Position numbers and translations under genes: made by a program. DNA of 64,000 nucleotides from Congeria kusceri. Its lineage: Eukaryota > Mollusca > Bivalvia > Myida > Dreissenidae. The stretch is from NCBI GenBank assembly GCA_027627225.1, contig CM051024.1, forward strand, positions 39,350,225 to 39,414,224, read 5' to 3'. The notes beneath the pieces are model-generated. The model did no database searches, was not told where the DNA came from, and was given only the letters and a program-made list of their open reading frames with translations. How positions within the stretch are numbered: position 1 is the stretch's first letter; each line of letters opens with the position of its first letter. This document shows positions 1 through 11,639 of the stretch, piece after piece.

Positions 1-560
1 TTGAATTTGCGGGGTACAGATTTCGTGCAAAAGTGATCACGGACATATTCGTGCGGTCTTAAATTTGTGCAAAGCTGATTTTGAAAAAAAAAGATATTGT
101 GTGTTGTTTTTTTAATTTGTATCTATTGATGGGTGTAATGCCCGACTGGGCAGAACACAAGTAATGGGTCCTATATTGACAGCTTTTTTATTGCAATAAA
201 CATGTGTATCGGTACTGGATTACGCTCAAAATTGATAACAGGGGTCCACTTCGGCGTCATTACATGAGGTCAGAGATAATTTATATTGCGTTTCGTCAAT
301 CATAGAGGAACACTTCCACTTGTGATCCCCATAAATATTATATGTTTGACGTAACTAGGGACAAAGTATGCATATATATAGAAAGCTGCCTGCTAGCGGG
401 GTGATTTTGAAATTTAAATTTCTGCAGAAAATTGCAAAAATACCCCCAAATCAAGATTTTTTCTGAAACGTTTCATTGCTACTGTAGCTACGTTAGGAGA
501 TCATGTTTCCACACTGTGTATGTGTATGTAATAACCAGTACTGTTATCTCCGCCCGCCAG
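1..560. other. Non-coding stretch upstream of the first visible DHX29 exon
   Basis: No coding exon is recognisable here. The stretch ends in a pyrimidine-rich acceptor (AG at 559-560) that opens the first visible DHX29 exon, so at least its right part is intron. The N-terminal two thirds of the helicase must lie left of the window. Confidence 0.6.
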
Positions 561-3500
561 GATCTGCTGGTGTATATCGAGACGTCCCCGGAGTACTCTG
601 GGATAGATGGCGCTGTGCTGGTCTTCCTGCCTGGCCTGGCAGACATCACAGAGCTGTATGAGATCCTCACCACTGACGGCAGGTTCACTGATAAAAACAG
701 GTCGGCTGACAAAAAGCTGAATTTAGGCGTGTCTTGGGAAAATCGGACTTAATGCATGTGCGTAAAGTGTCGTCCCAGATTAGTCTGTGCAGTCCGCACA
801 GGCCAATCCAGGACGGCACTTTCCACTTTTATGGTAGTTTCTGTTTCAAGGAAGTCTCTTGTAAACATAAATCCACTGTAGGCGGAAAGTGCGGTCCTGG
901 ATTAGTCTGTGCAGACTGGACAGGCTAATCTGGGACGACACTTTACGCACATGCATGAAGCCCGGTTTTTTTGCTACGACATGCATCAATTAGCGTTCCA
1001 TTTGCTTATGTCTCATGTTCTAATGGATGAAATTAGCTGTTTTCACCATGCACTAATTATCAGAACAATTGTCTTATTATACTGTTCCACTGACCACATT
1101 TGAGTTATAAAAACAAGCAGACTATCGGACCTCAGTTGAATTAGCATTTGGTTTCCTTATTATGTGTGCTCTAATGAATGAGATTAGCTGTTACTGCTAC
1201 ATATTTCTCATTATTACATGTATTATGTTATTACACTGTGACTTGAATAATTCATAAATGTTTTCGTTTGACCACAGATGTACTCATAAAACAGGTAGAC
1301 TGTCAGTTGAATTAGCATTTTATGTTATTTTGTCTATGTGTTTCCAATGGATTTATATAGTGGTTATTCTTTTACATTACGGTAGTATTGGTAATCATAG
1401 AAATGTTATTGGTTATTGAATTAAACTGTGAGTATAGGCCTTCTTGAAACCTTAAAAGTTTTTCCAATAGGTTTTTAGCTTATAATTAGTACATTGTGCC
1501 ACTGATTGTTAAGAGAGTATCAGGGAAAAAAATAACAATAAGAAGAAACAACTCAGTCAACTGAATGTATATGTTAACATCCTAACAGGTACAGGGTTAT
1601 AGCGCTGCACTCAGTGCTTTCAAGTGCGGACCAGGCACAAGCGTTCAGTGTTCCTCCAGCCGGCGTGCGCAAGGTTGTCTTGGCAACCAACATTGCAGAG
1701 ACTGGCATCACCATCCCAGATGTGGTGTTCATCATAGATACTGGAAAAGTGAAGGAGAACAGGTAAAATATTTCGTTTAAACCTATTTATTTTAGCTCGA
1801 TTGCATCGAAAGCCTTGGGCTTATAGAGACACTCTCGAGTCCAATTTCTGTGAAGAACCAGTACTTGGTGTCTTTGGAAAGATCTTGAGAACGCTCTCAG
1901 AGTGGGCATCAAACCCGGGACCTCCCAGTTTCATGGCGGAAACCATATCCATTACACCATTGAACCTTAAACAACCGGTATGTAAACTATTTACATGCTG
2001 AGGAACGAGCATGAAACTATTGTATCTATTGTGTCCATTGCTCTTCTGTTAGTGATATTCTAACATCTAACCCAATAGTGAGAGAGGTTTAACTGTTTGT
2101 AATTTCCAATTAAATAATAATATGAATCAGGCTGTTTATACTTCAGATTTCACGAAGTCTGTAAAGTATGTGTTAGGTAAATGATTTGTATGTGATTGAA
2201 ACAGACACTTCAAGCAAGTTTGTATAGATTTTTTAGGTACATGAACTCATTGTGTTCTGCTAGTGTGAGTTGATTGTTGTCACCTACTGTACCAGAACAT
2301 GCAATCATATGAAAGTATCTATATATAGTCAATATACAGTTCCTGTAAGTGGTTTTAGTATTCTGATAAACAGTCAAAGTTTGTTATCTCAAACTCGGAC
2401 AAAAACCCCCCGGACAAAAGCCCGCTCAATGTTTTTGACACCCCCGGACTAAAGCCCACTCAATGTTTTTGACACCCGGGACAAAAGCCTGCTCATTAAT
2501 AATAGGTGAATTATTTAATTAATTATCACCCACACTTAGTCGGCTTGCCGTGATTCAAACATGTTTGGGTTTTTTTAGCGGCAAAATAATTTATTTTTTT
2601 TAAATAATAACAATCACTTTGTTTGAATCACAGCATGCAATGTAATTAGACGTTAATTATAATTAATTACCAATAAACTGTGGGCGATAATTATTATTAT
2701 ATATTTACAAATTTGGACATGTTTAACCTTGGATAAATTGAGGTCGCTAGCAGGCATGCAGAAATTTTTAAAACCAGCTGAAAACCCTAACTGCCCTTCA
2801 AATTTTGTCTTTTTACAGAGAGAAAAAGAGGAAATCAGCTGAATGTCTTTGAAGGCATTGAGATAAAAAAAGTTCTCTTGTATATAATCTCATATTAAAT
2901 TTTACCTGTTAAACCTATCTTTACTTTTATATTTCATTTGATAAAATGAAATATACTCAAATTTATTGTTCACAGTTTTCTGCAGGTACATCGAGACCAG
3001 TCAGATGAGCACGCTGGAAGAGGTTTTCATCTCACGCGCCAACGCCAAGCAACGTCAGGGGCGGGCAGGCAGAGTCAGGGAGGGCATTTGCTTCAGGATG
3101 TACACGAAACGCATGTATGCATATTTTTACTATAGATCCTTTCTTCAACCTTTTCAAGCTCACCTAAGCACATTGTGCTCATGGCGAGGTTTTTGTGATC
3201 ACCTTTTGTGCATCGTGTGTCATCAACATTTACCTTGTGACCACATGTATAGCTCAGTCATCATGAAACTTGCCCAGAACGTTTGTCCCAATGACATCTC
3301 GGACAGGTGTGAAACTGAGTTATGTGGGGTCAAAAACTAGGTCACCAGACCAAATTATCAGGTGAGCGACTTGGCGCCTAATGGCCCTCTTGTACTGTAT
3401 CATTTGACTGAATGGAGCAACTTTAAAAAATGCAGTAGATATTTCAAGAGTACAAATAAACATTTTCCACATATTGACATTCTTAACAGTTGGATAACTT

Positions 3501-6500
3501 TTTTGGGTCTGTTCGCCATTTCCAAGTGTACTAAAAAAAATCTAAATTGTATGCGCAAATGTATACCCAGATTTGTGTGTATCTTTTGGATTTCCGTGCG
3601 TAAGTTATCTGGTGTCTGTTCATTTTGGATTGAAGGTGTTTGTGTCAATGAAATGGCCATGGACCGTTTTCCAGAATCATCTTAAATAATATCTCATCTT
3701 TAACCTTAAAATCTACATTTTATTTCATTTTTTAATTTGTTTGTACAATACATGGTGCGTAGGGTTTATTATTTACATTTATCTCCTATACAATTAATGT
3801 TTGTTCATATAAATTATAGACATAAACAGATCCACAAATTTATACGTATTTTTTAAAATATAACATTATTAATTTTCTAAACTTGAGTGAAAATATTTTA
3901 AGATACACTTAAGATGTTTCTGGAATAGGGCCCCAGATACGTTTCGTATCTGTACCACAGGTACGATGACATGAAGGCCTACACCATACCAGAGCTGCTA
4001 CGGGTGCCCTTGGAAGAACTATGCCTGCACATCATGGTAATTACACTTGTGCTACTTTCGTAACATCTTTTCTAGCTTCAAGATTGTTTTCTTATCCCCT
4101 ACTCTGTGGAAGCAGTGGTAGGACGCTGGCTATGGGATCATGAGATTCCTGGTTCGAATCCTGCCCAGACGACTGTAATTTTTCTAAGCAAAACATTTAT
4201 CCCACACTTGCTCCTCTCCACCCAGGTGTATAAATGGGTACCTGTGAGGGAAATAAGCCAATGTGCCGTGACTGCATACTGCGCCGATTGTAAACGGACG
4301 ACTTATGACCCAGTGATCGGGGGGCAATTGTCGAAGTCGGCTGAAGATGTACATGTATATCGATAGCAGACTATAAACCGAACCTTTACCTTTACCTTTT
4401 TAATATTATTTCATTAAATGACGACAATTTTAAGTGTGTCGGATTTGCTTTTAGTTTAATTGTATATTTCTCTATCATGTAATGTATGCATTTGCTTTTA
4501 TATTGATTTAGTAGAATGCTGATATTCTAGTTATTTTTTGGTACAGATACCTGAATAGTTTCTTTTAAGTCGTGAAAAGGTCAGCTTAGATTCCCAGTGC
4601 GCCTATCTTTATTTGTGTTCATGTATTGATGCAAACATCAACTTTGAGTAATAATCTGTCTTTGTTATTTTACATAGATATTTTACTATTTTTCATGTAT
4701 ATAGAAAATATGTGATCTGTTTCCAGCACTTCCGTTAATGGGCGTACGGGCGTAAATTACGCCCGAAAATTGCAGTCGTACGTCCATTTTACAAACAGCG
4801 GGGTTCCTTTGTACGTCCAAATATTCGCATGTACGTTGTTGACTGTTTCCCTATATAGCAAGTCTGTGTGTGTGTCTAAATGTTTCGGGTTGAGTGGGGA
4901 ACTATTGTATCTGATTTAGAAATGTTAAGCAAATACAACAGTTTCACACTCAGTCCTTGATTTAAACAATGGTTCCTTTCAGAAATGTAACTATGTCAAG
5001 CCAGAGGTGTTCCTATCAGGGGCCCTGGACCCTCCCCACGGCCAGGTGGTTGCCAGGGCGATGAGTCTGCTGCACGGGATAGGCGCGTGCGTGGAGGGGG
5101 AGAGGTTAACTCCCCTGGGGCACCACCTCTCCGCTCTGCCAGTGCACGTGAGGATCGGCAAGATGTTGCTGTACGCTGCAGTGCTGGACTGTTTGGAACC
5201 TGTGGTAAGCTCTGTATTCAGTCTTATTTAATCATCTCTGGTCAGACGTTATTGTAGACTGGATCTGATGACTTGGTAGTATGGGTCATGTTAATCAACA
5301 ATCCAATGGCTGCTTTCAATTGGTTAGGTGTAAATTTGTAATTAAGCCACCAAAATGTGTGCACGAAATTTACATGCAGTCAGATGTCTAATTAGCCACA
5401 TGTTTAATGTTCAGAAGGTCAGTTGAACTTGACCTGGTTTGCGATGTCTTCAGATCCTTGCAGCGAAAAGTTTGGTAGCAAGCACTAGAATTTGATTTCA
5501 ATGAAATTTGTCCTGAAGTAATCCCTGGTTGGTTTCAGTTTTCTTGCAAGAATAGTTATAATAAATAACTCACTTTGAAATAAACATGGGGAGAGATGTA
5601 GATGAAGTATTGTAGATAAGGGATGGCAAAATCAATTGTCCGTATTGCCCAGCTTGTACAGATAAGTGAACTATTGCCAAACTTTACTGTATAATTACTG
5701 TAGGTACCTATATAATTACTGTAGGTACCTATATAATTACTGTAGGTACCTATATAATTACTGTATGGACAAGCAGTAAATATCATTTGTCAAATTTTGA
5801 GGCACTATGAGAATTCAACACCCCTTCACTTATTTCGATATTATCTTGATTACGAAAAAAAAAAAAAAAAAGCTACAGAATAAAGTATGTGTTGACATTC
5901 CTAACTTCAGTTTATTTTGTTTTTCAAATAAAAATAAAGAAATGTATTGTTGATTTTACCCATATTACTTTGGAAATAAACTAACATTATGTAAGAATCA
6001 GGAGGTTCTGTCTTGTAGGCGGTGATAGCTGCGTGTATGACAGACAAGTCTCCGTTTGTAGTTCCCATGGGCAAACAGGACGCAGTCAGCGCCGTGAAGC
6101 AGTCCGTGGCAGTGGCTGCATCCGATCATCTCACACTGTACAAGGTCTACTGCAGGTGAGTGGACACCGAATATCATATTATGGTAGTTACTGGTTAAGA
6201 TTTCTATGTTTACTTTACTGTTACCAGAAGAAAAAAAAATAGCCAGTGTATACTAAATTTCTTATAATAATTGAGTCATACTGTTGCATTCGTTTTGAAA
6301 ACAAAATTCGAAACAACAGGCATTTTTACAAAATATCAGGAAATGGCCACTTATTTTTATTTTTTAGTACCACCTTAGTTATTTTACGGTTATACGTGTA
6401 GGTTTCTGAAAGATGTGTGCAATGGCTTTTGTAGTTGGCAGGAGGCAAGGTCTAAGGGGAGACAAGCAGAGATGTCTTATTGTCAGAAGAACTTCCTCAA

Positions 6501-8963
6501 GAGAAACACCCTGCTGGAGATTGATGTAATCTGCTTTGACTAGCAGTTGTTTTTTTGGCCTGCTCCAGCGTGCTAGTTTCTGAACTAGATAAGGCTAATG
6601 AGAGCATTTAATTGAGACCAAGACTTTGTTGAAATGACTGCTACTCAAGTGTTATGCTATTTAAATATGTTTACTGTACATTGCTTTTTGTTAATGAAAC
6701 CACTTCAGTTCAAGTAAATAATTGACTTTAATATGTATATGATAAAATATTGTGTTTCTAATATTTACTGATGCTATTAAATCTCACCCTGTTGCAAGCT
6801 AATATCTGCTGTTATTAAAGTAGTAAGTACATATGTCATTATTTAAGTACTTAGGGGTGTGGAAATATCAAAATTATTCACTTGTCCATGGACAAGATCA
6901 TTGCATAAATCTACTTGTCTGCAAATAAATGTCACTTGTCCAAATAAAAATATAGTTTCTATTCTTGGCTTTCCAAATATAATTTGTCATCAGATTATAA
7001 ATAAATTATATGTTTTTAATGGTGTTAAAATATATATGTGGTGCGTCGTGAGAAAACCGGGCTTAATGCATGTGCGTAGTGTCGTCCCGGATTAGCCTGT
7101 GCAGTCCGCACAGGCTAATCGGGGACGACACTTTCCGCCTAAAGTGGATTTGTGGTTAGAAGACACTTCATTGAAACAGAAAATACCATTAAAGCGGAAA
7201 GCGCCGTCCCGGATTAGCCTGTGCGGACTGCACAGGCTAATCCGGGACGACACTTTACGCACATGCATTAAGCCCGGTTTTCCCACGACGCGCCTCATAT
7301 GGTTATAATATAACTCCAAACTCTAACATTATTTTCACACCCTGAAATTGCCCATGTCCACGGACAACTTTACAGGAAAAATTTACTTGTGCAACGGTAA
7401 AATTACCCATGTCGGACAAGTCGGGCATGAGATTTCCACACCCAAGACTTAGTACTTGATAGAAATTTACTTGTGCAATGGTAAAATTACCCGTGTCGGA
7501 CAAGTCGGGCATGAGATTTCCACACCCAAGACTTAGTACTTGATAGAAAACCTACATCTGTGAGTTTTTTTCTATTCATTTGCAAAGGCAAAAATTCTTC
7601 ACAAGTACCTAAGCATGGCATGTTAAAAAATAATTGTCCATATTTCCTTTTGCAGAATGTCAAGAATGACTTGATAAAATTGCTTGCATCCATTGGCTTC
7701 ACAAACAAAGTTAGTTCTCAAACGTCCGACATCCCTGACAGTGAACTAGAGAAGGATGGCGTGCTTCAGATCACCAAGTATCCAACACCAAGGGCCTTAA
7801 ATCAGAAGACTATATCCAAGGTCAAGGCGGTATTGACTGCGGGACTGTACCCCAATGTTGCCAGGGTGATGTACGAAGCCCCTGTGGATGCAGCTGTGAA
7901 CCCAGATAAGCGGGCCTGCATCACAGAGACGCAGCAGGGGCCGGCACATGTGCATCCCTCATCTGTGAACAGAAATCTTCAGGCAAATGGATGGCTGCTT
8001 TTCCATGAGAAGGTTAAACATTTATACAATCAACTCCTGATACCTCGAACTCACTTGTCTCAAAATTTCTCGTTGGCTGAAATTTCCTTCGAGTGCCCAT
8101 AAATTTTTGTTGTTTGGCTCCCATTTGCAAGGGTTGAATATTCTGATGGCTCGCAATGTTTGTCATAGTAACAGTTTTCACCAATTAATTGTTAGTTTCG
8201 ATGAGATGCGCTGTTTGCCACATGTCCATTCAGTAAAATTAAATGATAAATTCTGGCACATTGTCACTTGTTTATTATGTGCTTAGCAACAAGCTGGGCA
8301 GTGGAAATAAATTTCGCCACCCCTGGTTTTAACTCTTTCTAGGTGAAGTCGTCAAGGATCTACCTCCGTGACTGCACGCTGGTTTCACCTTACGCCTTGC
8401 TAATGTTCGGAGGCGAAATTCACGTGCATCACACGGATCAGGTGGTCACCGTCGATGAGAAAATCAAGTACAAGGCCTATGCAAAGACTGGGGTGATGTT
8501 CCGAGAACTGCGTAAACTACTCGATGATCTACTGGCAAAGAAATTAGAAGACCCGTTGCTGCATGTTTCTGGTTAGTATCATCTGTCTTGCAAATTTAAA
8601 GTTTGTTTAAATGTATATAGTCTCTTTTGTGAAAGCTTGGTAAAGGTGTATACTCGTCCGTCTTATTAAACTATAGTAAAAACAATAATTATTGTCCATC
8701 CAACTTTACCATCATGTACTTACATGTACATTATTGAAATTGTGTATTTTCTGTCTTTACAGCATACATAGAGGCATTAATAAAAACAATGAAATCAAGA
8801 TATCAACATTTATTTTATTTTGATAACCTAGTTCTACAGTATTTACCAAGCAATTAATTCTCATAATTTTCAATAATCTTAATGCATTAAAATCTCATCT
8901 ATTTCAGATGACAGAGTAGTCGGACTTTTGGAAGAACTGTTGGCATCAGAACGACCGAGATAA
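561..8963 (+). CDS. DHX29: DHX29-like DEAH-box RNA helicase, 3' ten coding exons (copy A, gene continues left of window)
   Basis: DHX29 is an ATP-dependent helicase that binds the 40S subunit and helps 43S complexes scan structured 5' UTRs. Ten exons join in frame: 561-700, 1589-1762, 2986-3114, 3961-4036, 4983-5204, 6019-6155, 6435-6525, 7656-8012, 8343-8571 and 8908-8963 (TAA). All introns are GT-AG. Visible motifs are VLVFLPGL (RecA2 start), ATNIAETGITIPDV (motif V), QRQGRAGRV (motif VI), a winged-helix/ratchet region (PLEELCLHIM, LTPLGHHLSALPV), and a C-terminal OB-fold (HPSSVNRNLQ, SSRIYLRDCTLVSPYALL). The C-terminus (DDRVVGLLEELL) matches DHX29 rather than DHX36 or DHX57. The N-terminal region and RecA1 with the DEAH box lie outside the window. 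A polyadenylation signal AATAAA is at 9313-9318. This is the only visible copy whose exons 561-1762 are present, so it is the likely functional one. Confidence 0.93.
725..989. mobile_element. Foldback MITE in DHX29 intron (copy A, element 1)
   Basis: One of fifteen copies in the window of a ~255-bp element with long imperfect terminal inverted repeats. Each end carries its own palindrome (ATTAGTCTGTGC / GCACAGG type). It is diverged at its left end compared with the consensus. The 37-kb duplication begins within the equivalent element at 38083. Confidence 0.85.
1790..1985 (-). repeat. tRNA-derived SINE, reverse orientation
   Basis: Read on the minus strand, it has an A-box-like segment (TGGTGTAATGGATATGG) followed by a B-box-like segment (GGTCCCGGGTTTGATGCCC), then a non-tRNA body. 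This is the layout of a tRNA-derived SINE. In copy B only the tRNA-like head survives (about 38824-38905), because the 400-bp deletion there ends inside the element. Confidence 0.55.
2397..2495. repeat. 34-bp tandem repeat (copy A, about 2.5 units)
   Basis: The unit contains CTCAATGTTTTTGACAC and GGACTAAAGCCC. Two full 'caatgtttttgacac' cores are present here and four in copy B (39322-39474). It lies in a DHX29 intron and is non-coding. Confidence 0.85.
3157..3393. repeat. Dispersed bivalve-type intronic repeat (copy A)
   Basis: Begins AGCTCACCTAAGCAC and carries AGGTGAGCGACTTGG near its other end, so the core has inverted GCTCACCT/AGGTGAGC borders. It holds the 'ggtcaaaaactaggtcacca' stretch familiar from mollusc genomes. 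No coding function is evident. The copy B equivalent is about 40117-40353. Confidence 0.6.
4100..4402 (+). repeat. tRNA-derived SINE (copy A)
   Basis: The head has a pol III A-box-like segment (GTGGTAGGACGCTGGC) and a perfect-looking B box (GGTTCGAATCC). A conserved body follows with the motif GTGTATAAATGGGTACC. The tail is a short simple repeat (CCTTTACCTTTACC). It is not a functional tRNA gene, because the acceptor stem does not close. The copy B equivalent is at about 41045-41349. Confidence 0.8.
5689..5766. repeat. 21-bp tandem repeat (copy A, 4 units)
   Basis: The unit is ATAATTACTGTAGGTACCTAT. Four ATAATTACTGTA cores are present here and seven in copy B (42630-42771), a 63-bp expansion. 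The length is a multiple of three, which gives an antisense reading of repeated YSNYIGT, judged to be chance. Confidence 0.9.
6852..7527. mobile_element. Non-autonomous inverted-repeat element hosting a nested MITE (copy A)
   Basis: The ends are inverted: GGGTGTGGAAAT on the left and ATTTCCACACCC on the right, enclosing CTTGTCC(A/G)GACAAG-type palindromes. Near the right end an ~81-bp segment (AAATTTACTTGTGCAA ... TTAGTACTTGATAG) occurs twice in tandem. No transposase is encoded. The foldback MITE at 7038-7297 is inserted inside it. Equivalent copies lie at 43850-44525 and 57966-58641. Confidence 0.65.
7038..7297. mobile_element. Foldback MITE (copy A, element 2)
   Basis: A near-consensus copy. 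The ends read TGGTGCGTCGTGAGAAAACC and, inverted, TGAGGCGCGTCGTGGGAAAACC. Both arms contain the ATTAGCCTGTGC...GCACAGGCTAAT palindrome. It lies in the DHX29 intron before exon 7656-8012. Confidence 0.92.
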
Positions 8964-9666
8964 CACGAGATTTACTAGACACCAGATCAACTAAGGACTA
9001 CTAGTGTGTGTAAAATGTGCTTCTCTACCACCCCTGTTGTGTTGATAAGCTTTTTGAAGACTGTCTGATGTTTATTCAATTGTTATACAATTAAGTGGTT
9101 ACCAGTATGTTTTCTGGGGCTTACATTGTGATAAGTGAATTGAAGTCTGGTTAGTTTCTCTCATTTGGCATAATAATCATGACACAGTAGCATGAACAGT
9201 TATAGGTATGGACATTTCCAAAAATCATATTCAAATCATCTTGCGTGACTTATTGGTATGCAGTTACGTCACTTGGATATTAAATATTTAATTACATGTA
9301 TTAGTTAATATTAATAAATTAGTGTAAATAATAAATGGTGGTGTTTTGCGCAATAGTTTAAACTACACTACACAATTGTTGTCATGTAGTCACGTTCGTC
9401 ATCTGGAATATTTTAATTCTATCATTCTATCTGCTGCAGCAGTGCTTTATGTCTCTGTAAATGAAGTTTGTTTTGGCGAATTTTATTGTCAGTGTCTGTC
9501 AAATCCAATGCCCGGAGCCTACCAAATTTTTCCATTGGTCCACTATAACTTCAATGCATAAGCCCACTGGGCTACTTCACCTAAGTTGTGTTAATTATCT
9601 GTATTTAATTTGAGTACACCCACATGTATCACATTATTTTATTGTTAATAACTTTATTGATATATA

Positions 9667-9919
9667 TGTGGCGCGTCATGAGAAAACCGGTCTTAATGCA
9701 TGTGCGTAAAGTGTTGTCCCGGATTAGCCTGTGCAGTCTGCACAGGCTAATCCAGGACGGCACTTTCCGCCTATAGTTGATTTATGTTTAGAAGAGACTT
9801 TCTTGAAACAGAAAATCACATAAAAGCGGAAAGTGCTGTCCTGGATCAGCCTGCGGACTGCACAGGCTGATCCGGATGACACTTTATGCACAAGTCCGGT
9901 TTTCCCACGACGCGCCTCA
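9667..9919. mobile_element. Foldback MITE (copy A, element 3)
   Basis: The ends are GTGGCGCGTCATGAGAAAACC and, inverted, TGAGGCGCGTCGTGGGAAAACC. The right arm is slightly decayed (ATCAGCCTGCGGACTGCACAG). It lies downstream of DHX29. Confidence 0.9.
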
Positions 9920-10185
9920 TATTTATTTTTGACAACATAATTACGTACTATAAATATTACTATTCTTATCATTCATTGCACTTTTGGAACGATTATGCAA
10001 ATTTCTGAATTAATTTGACAACTGTTTGGCTTGCCTTTCCGATGGGATACATGTAAACAGTATTTGGGTATGAAGAACAAATTTTGGTAGCCTTCTGGAC
10101 TACCAGTAAATGTTAGAATTTGTCTGACACTGTTGTCATCCTTGAATATTCCTTTAAAGCAGTTTTTAATACAGTGTTGTTTTTT

Positions 10186-10395
10186 TTCTCCTTTGGGGAA
10201 AGGTGGCAGGGCCCTTCAGATGGGGAATTTGACGACAAAGGGGGATTTTTTTATATTCTACTTTGATATAAAACATTCATGAATTGTTTTGCTACAAAAG
10301 ATAACTTGACTTAACTTGGTTTCATAAAAATCTGCTGGGAATCGTGGGATTATTTACGAAAACTTGTCTATCTTAGCCAATTTAGCCAAAACACT
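10186..10395. repeat. Dispersed repeat, family also at 32425, 47180 and 61296
   Basis: Shares 'CTTTGGGGAAAGGTGGC', 'CCTTCAGATGGGGAATTT' and 'TTTTGCTACAAAAGATAAC'-like blocks with 32425-32660, a different locus. It is therefore an interspersed repeat and not only part of the segmental duplication. No ends or coding content were identified. Confidence 0.6.
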
Positions 10396-11639
10396 GACAG
10401 TAATCATTGCAAGAAGCCAGAAAAAAACACAAACTGTGCAAGTTTCATTAAATACATGTATGTTGTTACTAATGCATTATAAGGGCAATGTCTTCATAGT
10501 CGCTGAAGATGGCTTTTGCTATTTTGTTATTTATTTGCAATAAAAAGTGCAATGAAATATATTTGAATAAATGACAAAAATGGCAGTTTATTATTCTTAA
10601 CAACTATTTTGACATATTTTTCGTACAAAAAAGGTTAGCTTGCAGGTAATGATGCAGAGAAGTGCTGAAACATATTCATTGATAATTAAACATGCATATA
10701 GTTAATTTCAGCATAACAAGTACCAGTATTTTATTATAATACATGGTAAGTTAATGTTGTATTTGAAATGCATTCAACACCATGACAAACTGAATGGTAG
10801 TGGAACTACAATTCAGACGGACTCTAAAATCTACACGTATATGCTCCCCGTTTGGGAAGCATAAAAAGCATATGGCTCACCAGATATGTTAAGTTTATTT
10901 TCCTTTATTGTAGTTAAACAGATTTACAACAGTATTAAGTAAAAAAATGTAGTTAAGTTTGTTTATTTAACAAAATTGTACATGTTACAAAAGTGTTCAC
11001 TTTTGTTCATCTTATAGTTACCAGCAACATGTTCAAGACAACACAATATTTTTATCAACAACTTCAAGGTATTCACTTTCACAATATTAACTTATCCGGA
11101 ATGTGAACAGTACTTTCAGCACATTTTGTTTTTATTGAAACATTAGAACATTATGTGAATATTAGTATATGTAATACAGGTTGAAACTGCAGAAAGGAAA
11201 GCATAATTGATAACAGAATAGCCATAAACATTGTTAAGGAGCATTAAAATACAAATAATGCCAGTACATTATAATTACATGTAATTAAGAAAATCACACA
11301 CAGCTTATTGTTTTAACACTTAAGATAATAACAGATTTTTTCATAACTGGTCACATTTAAATCTCAAATGAAATAAGTATTAAAGTCTACTGCAACCATT
11401 TTCTGTGTTCTTTACTGAAAACTAATCATTTATAACATTGATAATCTTTGTAACTCAAAGACAACATTTTAAGATAAATTAAAATTGTATATATCAAATT
11501 AAATAATTAAAAAAAACTTAAATGTAGAGAAATGAAAACAAAATATACAAATTAAACGAAAGCCCAAGATCCTTTATTGACAACAAGAGCTATACATTGA
11601 CTATTAACAGGAGCTAAGGCTTGATTAACGATTTCTTAA

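Larger units (their letters stand above)
8964..11639. other. Convergent 3' intergenic region between DHX29 and cystatin B
   Basis: No coding exon seen. It holds the presumed DHX29 3' UTR (AATAAA at 9313), a foldback MITE, a dispersed repeat, and AT-rich unique-looking sequence from about 10440 to 11570. On the minus strand, AATAAA at 11578-11573 lies about 62 nt past the cystatin B stop and is its likely poly(A) signal. Confidence 0.7.

Noticed and set aside
4106..4180. tRNA gene
   Set aside because: Good A and B boxes, but no closing acceptor stem, and it continues into a SINE body and tail.
5556..5786. YSNYIGT heptapeptide repeat protein
   Set aside because: Antisense reading of a 21-bp intronic tandem repeat that changes length between copies.
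7092..7319. Recurrent short peptide with [20 protein letters not shown] at many loci
   Set aside because: It is a translation of the foldback MITE. Its recurrence reflects DNA copy number and not protein conservation.
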